Positions 60,798 to 64,000 of a DNA stretch of 64,000 nt are shown here, piece by piece. Each line of letters starts with the position of its first letter. Position 1 is the first letter of the stretch. Below the pieces are notes generated by a model that was not told the origin of the DNA, ran no database searches, and saw only the letters and a program-made list of their open reading frames with translations. The translations under genes and the position numbers were made by a program. This DNA is from Phreatobacter sp. (lineage in GTDB: Bacteria; Pseudomonadota; Alphaproteobacteria; Rhizobiales; Phreatobacteraceae): assembly GCF_016793595.1 (NCBI RefSeq), contig NZ_JAEULY010000004.1, positions 1 through 64,000 on the forward strand, in the 5' to 3' direction.

Positions 60798-61517
60798 ATG
60801 AACCGCCGCCACGCCCTCAAGCTTTTCGGAACCGCGGCCGCCGTCGGCGCGGCCATGTCGATCCCCGCCTCCCACAAGGTCTTCGCGCAGGCCGCCGCCG
60901 GCCCGTTCACCCTGCCGCCGGTCGGCTACGCCTATGACGCGCTGGAGCCGCATATCGACAAGATGACGATGGAGATTCATCACTCCCGTCACCACGCCGC
61001 CTTCCTCGCCGGTCTCAACAACGCCTCGCAGACCTATGCCGACCTGAAGCCCGCCAATACCGAGCAGGTGCTGCGCGAGCTGTCGAAGGTCCCGGAGAAC
61101 CTGCGCACCGGGGTCCGCAACGCCCTCGGCGGTTATTGGAACCACGTGCATTTCTGGGACATCATGACACCCGGCGGCGCCAAGCAGCCCTCCGGCCCGC
61201 TGCTTCAGGCCATCAACTCCGCCTTCGGCGACATCGACAAGATGCGCCAGCAGTTCAACCAGGCTTCCGTCGGCCGCTTCGGTTCGGGCTGGGGCTGGCT
61301 GGTGGTCGGCCGCGACGGCAAGCTCGCCGTCGTCTCGACGCCGAACCAGGACAACCCGCTGATGGACAACGTCAAGGGCGTGGTCATGGGCATCGACGTG
61401 TGGGAGCACGCCTATTACCTGAAGTACCAGAACCGCCGCCCCGACTACGTCACCACCTGGTGGAACGTCGTCAACTGGGACAAGGCCGCCGCCAATTTCC
61501 AGAAGGCCATGGCCTGA
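60798..61517 (+). CDS. Exported Fe/Mn superoxide dismutase, Mn-like
   Basis: A 239-residue SOD with a Tat-type signal peptide (MNRRHALKLFGTAAAVGAAM). Metal ligands correspond to H61, H116, D200, H204 (MEIHHSRHH, WNHVHFW, DVWEHAYY). NQDNPLM with Gln184 corresponds to the MnSOD-type second-sphere Gln, so Mn or cambialistic use is likely. Cytoplasmic SODs lack such a leader, so it is periplasmic, protecting against external superoxide. GGGAGAG precedes the ATG. A terminator follows. Confidence 0.9.
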   Translation: MNRRHALKLFGTAAAVGAAMSIPASHKVFAQAAAGPFTLPPVGYAYDALEPHIDKMTMEIHHSRHHAAFLAGLNNASQTYADLKPANTEQVLRELSKVPENLRTGVRNALGGYWNHVHFWDIMTPGGAKQPSGPLLQAINSAFGDIDKMRQQFNQASVGRFGSGWGWLVVGRDGKLAVVSTPNQDNPLMDNVKGVVMGIDVWEHAYYLKYQNRRPDYVTTWWNVVNWDKAAANFQKAMA

Positions 61518-61555
61518 CGGACCGGCGCATTCCGCCTGCCGCATGACCTCCTTCA

Positions 61556-61585
61556 AGCCCCGCCCGCCCAGGCGGGGCTCTTTTT
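61556..61585 (+). terminator. Rho-independent terminator of the SOD gene
   Basis: AGCCCCGCC (61556-61564) and GGCGGGGCT (61571-61579) are perfect complements around CGCCCA, followed by CTTTTT (61580-61585). It lies 38 bases after the SOD stop. Confidence 0.9.
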
Positions 61586-61591
61586 CGACCG

Positions 61592-61671
61592 GATCAGGTC
61601 TTGGCGTGGTCAGGGCTTGGCGTGATCAGGTCTTGGTGTGATCAGGTCTTGGCGTGGTCAGGGCTTGGAGT
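61592..61671. repeat. 16-bp tandem repeat, five units
   Basis: Five consecutive 16-base units of the form GATCAGGTCTTGGCGT or GGTCAGGGCTTGGCGT run from 61592 to 61671 (units 1 and 4 identical, 2 and 5 close, 3 differs by one base). The last unit overlaps the stop and last codons (YSKP) of the VOC gene on the minus strand. Confidence 0.9.
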
Positions 61672-62044
61672 AGCTGAGGAACTCCAGCAGCGAGCCATCG
61701 GGATCGCGAAAATAGACACTGGTCGCGGATCCCCTCACGCCATTGGTCGCCACCGGCCCGAGTTCGACGGCGACGCCATGGCGTTCGAGATGCGCCGCCG
61801 CCCCTGCAATCGGCCCCTCCCATTCGAAGCAGATGTCGGAATTGCCGGGCATGACCGGCACCCGCGCCACCGCGTTGACCTTGCCGATGCCCGGGCCATG
61901 GCAGTTCAGGCGGATGTCGCCGATGCGGTAAGCGAAGCCCGCGCCGCGCGGAACGATTTCGGCGCCGAGCACGTCGCGGTAGAAGGCGTTGGACCGCTCC
62001 CACTCGCTGACATGGATCACCACGTGGTCGAGCTTGAAGGGCAT
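61658..62044 (-). CDS. VOC-family (glyoxalase-like) metalloprotein
   Basis: A 128-residue VOC domain: MPFKLDHVVIHVSEWERSNAFYRDVLG opens the first beta-alpha-beta-beta-beta module; the second ends SVYFRDPDGSLLEFLSYSKP. Metal ligand positions include His near the start (LDHVVIH), and Glu in LLEFL. Members include dioxygenases, glyoxalases and resistance proteins; the function is not determined. AAGGACC precedes the ATG. Its 3' end runs into a 16-bp tandem repeat. Confidence 0.85.
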   Translation of the reverse strand: MPFKLDHVVIHVSEWERSNAFYRDVLGAEIVPRGAGFAYRIGDIRLNCHGPGIGKVNAVARVPVMPGNSDICFEWEGPIAGAAAHLERHGVAVELGPVATNGVRGSATSVYFRDPDGSLLEFLSYSKP

Positions 62045-62143
62045 GGTTTCGGTCCTTCGTTCGCGGTTGAGCTTCGATGGCAGAAGGTCCATCTGCCGAC
62101 GCCCTTGCCGTCATGGCCGGGGTGCCCGCACCGATCAAATGCG

Positions 62144-62306
62144 TTCTTCGAGGCTCGCTGACGCTCGCACCTCAGGATGAGGGTGGCGGCGATTGGCATC
62201 AGCGTCATGGAGCGCGAGCGCCGGGGCTCGGCGACCGTGATGCAAAGCTCAACTTACCTCATCCTGAGGTGCGAAAAAGTGAAGCGAACGAGCCTCGAAG
62301 GACGCA
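62144..62306. repeat. Dispersed inverted repeat, locus B
   Basis: Arm 1 (62144-62183, TTCTTCGAGGCTCGCTGACG, CTCGCACCTC, AGGATGAGGG) and arm 2 (62254-62306, ACCTCATCCTGAGGTGCG then GAACGAGCCTCGAAGGACGCAC) are inverted copies, separated by 70 bases. It is the same family as locus A at 51404. It fills the 306-base gap (62045-62350) between the VOC gene and smpB, which has no other gene. Confidence 0.8.
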
Positions 62307-62350
62307 CGTGATCGATGCAGGGCTCGGGAAATGCCGCAGCCAGCGCCCCT

Positions 62351-62824
62351 CTATCCGCGATCCCGCATGATCCGCGCCTGGTCGCGCTGCCAGTCGCGCT
62401 TCTTCTCGGTCTCGCGCTTGTCGTGCAGCTTCTTGCCGCGGGCGAGCGCCAGCTGCAGCTTCGCCATGCCCTTCTCATTGAAATAGAGCTTGAGCGGCAC
62501 CACCGTCAGACCGTCGCGCTGCACCGCGCCGGTCAGCTTGGCGATCTCGCGCTTGTGCAGCAGCAGCCGGCGCGGCCGCTTCGGCTCGTGGTTGAAGCGG
62601 TTGGCCTGCAGATATTCCGGGATATTGCAGTTGAACAGGAAGAACTCTTCGCCCGAGGGGCCGGCATAGCTCTCGCCGATCGTCGCCTTGGCGGCGCGCA
62701 GCGATTTCACCTCCGTGCCGGTCAGCTGGATGCCGGCCTCGAAGGTTTCGAGAATCTCGTAATCGAAGCGGCCGCGCCGGTTATCGGCGATCAGCTTGAT
62801 GTTCGGGTCCTGCTTGGCGGCCAT
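62351..62824 (-). CDS. smpB: SsrA (tmRNA)-binding protein SmpB
   Basis: A 157-residue Smp[34 protein letters not shown] is the diagnostic N-terminal region, then [18 protein letters not shown] and the C-terminal [23 protein letters not shown] tail. It carries tmRNA into stalled ribosomes for trans-translation. It is 19 bases downstream of dapA in the same direction, so they form an operon. Confidence 0.97.
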   Translation of the reverse strand: MAAKQDPNIKLIADNRRGRFDYEILETFEAGIQLTGTEVKSLRAAKATIGESYAGPSGEEFFLFNCNIPEYLQANRFNHEPKRPRRLLLHKREIAKLTGAVQRDGLTVVPLKLYFNEKGMAKLQLALARGKKLHDKRETEKKRDWQRDQARIMRDRG

Positions 62825-62843
62825 GATCCCTGCGACGATCCCG

Positions 62844-63728
62844 TCAGTTCATCAGGCCGGCGTGAACCAGCGCCTTCTTCACCGCCGCCTTCGTGGCATC
62901 GGTCGTCGCAACCATCGGCAGGCGTGTTTCCTCGGCCATCCGTCCCAGCATGGCGAGCGCCGCCTTCGAGGGCGACGGATTCGGCTCCAGGAACAGCGCC
63001 GTGTGCAGCGGGAACAGCTTGTCCTGGATCGCCAGCGCCTTGGCATAGTCGCCGGCAAGGCAGGCGTTCTGGAACTCGGCGCAGAGGCGCGGCGCGACAT
63101 TGGCCGTCACCGAGATGCAGCCATGGCCGCCATGGGCCATGTGGGCGAGCGCCGTGCCATCCTCGCCGGACAGCTGGATGAAGTCGCGGCCGCAGGCCTC
63201 GCGCTGGGCGGAGACGCGGTCGAGCTTGGCGGTCGCGTCCTTCACGCCGACGATGTTCCTGATCTTCGACAGGCGCGCCATGGTCTCGACGGTCATGTCG
63301 ACGACCGAGCGCGGCGGGATGTTGTAGATGAAGATCGGCAGCGAGGTCGCCTCGGCAATGGCCTTGAAGTGCTGGTAGAGCCCTTCCTGGTTCGGCTTGT
63401 TGTAGTAGGGCGTCACGTGCAGCAGGCCCTGCGCGCCAACCTTCTCGGCATGCTGCGAGAACTCGATGGCGTCGATCGTATTGTTCGAGCCGGCGCCGGC
63501 CATGACCGGCACGCGACCACGGGCCTCCTCAACCGCCCATTCGATGCAGCGCTTGTGCTCGTCATGGGTCAGGGTCGGACTCTCGCCGGTGGTGCCGACC
63601 GGCACGATGCCGTGAGAGCCCTCCTCGATCACCCAGTTCACATGGGCGCGGTATGCCTTCTCGTCGACCTTGCCGTCCTTGAACGGCGTGACGAGAGCGG
63701 GCATCGATCCCTTGAACGTGGCTGTCAT
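62844..63728 (-). CDS. dapA: 4-hydroxy-tetrahydrodipicolinate synthase
   Basis: A 294-residue enzyme. [35 protein letters not shown] with the active-site Tyr, and [12 protein letters not shown] with the Schiff-base Lys identify DapA, which condenses pyruvate with aspartate semialdehyde in lysine/diaminopimelate synthesis. ATG at 63728; the AT-poor 270 bases to the window end contain its promoter and no gene that I can support. Confidence 0.97.
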   Translation of the reverse strand: MTATFKGSMPALVTPFKDGKVDEKAYRAHVNWVIEEGSHGIVPVGTTGESPTLTHDEHKRCIEWAVEEARGRVPVMAGAGSNNTIDAIEFSQHAEKVGAQGLLHVTPYYNKPNQEGLYQHFKAIAEATSLPIFIYNIPPRSVVDMTVETMARLSKIRNIVGVKDATAKLDRVSAQREACGRDFIQLSGEDGTALAHMAHGGHGCISVTANVAPRLCAEFQNACLAGDYAKALAIQDKLFPLHTALFLEPNPSPSKAALAMLGRMAEETRLPMVATTDATKAAVKKALVHAGLMN

Positions 63729-64000
63729 GGTCGGATCTCCGGCAGCGGGCGGGCGGACGCGGCAGGCGAGCCCCGCGAAAGGTCGGTCACAAAGCCTTCA
63801 GAAGGCGCGAACGTCAAGATCGAATGGCGTAAAGTCGCGTGATCGCTGTCATTCGCAGAGGCACTCGCCGTCCGTGACGCCACCAAACGCCACGGCGCGC
63901 GGTGTTGGATCGCAACTCTCCATTGCCCCGCCCGCAGCGGTGCCAGAGTCGCTCCGAACCCACCTCCGGGAACATACCTGAAACCATAGCACAGAGCGTT
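63729..64000. other. Region upstream of dapA, no gene seen
   Basis: These 272 bases to the window edge contain only short shadow frames. Promoter elements for dapA must lie here. No RNA gene or repeat could be recognised. Confidence 0.5.

Noticed and set aside
1..64000. CRISPR array, prophage, insertion sequence or integron
   Set aside because: No regularly spaced repeats, transposase, integrase, phage structural genes or attC sites are seen in any frame.

Overview
The window is a GC-rich chromosomal segment of an alphaproteobacterium, most likely in the order Hyphomicrobiales (Rhizobiales). I base this on the short NAD kinase, the lone FliN-like SpoA-domain protein, a DUF2336 protein, a CheY-like regulator with an arginine-rich tail, the ilvD/Edd-type dehydratase, an Flp pilin, Omp25/31-like porin, and dispersed inverted repeats of a kind I remember from Bradyrhizobium and Rhodopseudomonas relatives. 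The genus cannot be fixed from sequence reading alone. The segment is a dense mosaic of core genes and small accessory operons. I see no prophage, insertion sequence, CRISPR array or rRNA operon.

1-14 kb holds cell-surface and small-molecule genes: an Flp pilin cut by the window edge, an Omp25/31-like barrel, a class C beta-lactamase-fold hydrolase, a DHA2 drug exporter, several short-chain dehydrogenases, an ArsR/SRPBCC/GST operon with a palindrome over its first start codon, a GNAT/DUF2917 pair divergent from a LysR regulator, tRNA-Ser(GCT), a cupin resembling manganese hydroxynitrile lyases, an EamA transporter and a DUF3597 protein.

14.6-27.2 kb is rich in metal and tetrapyrrole uptake. 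A TonB-dependent hemoglobin/heme-type receptor is followed by a single-repeat HmuS-like protein and an exporter-fold ABC protein of the SbmA/BacA/ABCD4 type. Further on come tRNA-Tyr, rlmB, a metabolite:H+ symporter with a long extracytoplasmic insertion, tRNA-Thr, a Tat-exported metallo-beta-lactamase-fold hydrolase, and a cobalamin riboswitch directly in front of a BtuB-type receptor.

27.2-41 kb has an SDR, cutA, NAD kinase, a CheY-like regulator whose tail resembles the c-di-GMP-binding tail of Cle proteins, an overlapping Hpt protein, DUF2336, a lytic transglycosylase, a MaoC/CitE pair, a flavin reductase/nitroreductase pair, three secreted proteins of unknown function and thrS.

41-64 kb is mainly housekeeping: yidD, an Fe-S scaffold, folE, UPF0173 hydrolase, ruvX, MarR-GNAT fusion, FliN-like protein, lipB, DinB, a FitAB-type toxin-antitoxin pair with an operator array, acylphosphatase and cyclopropane synthase, an ilvD/Edd dehydratase, AEC transporter, the acpS-pyrE group, rsh, rpoZ, a TctC-type binding protein, NYN and UDG proteins, an exported superoxide dismutase, a VOC protein, smpB and dapA. 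Inverted dispersed repeats lie at 51.4, 53.3 and 62.2 kb, and a 16-bp tandem repeat runs into the end of the VOC gene.

The best candidates for something not fully described are the heme-receptor/HmuS-half/SbmA-type ABC operon and the Cle-like regulator coupled to an Hpt protein.
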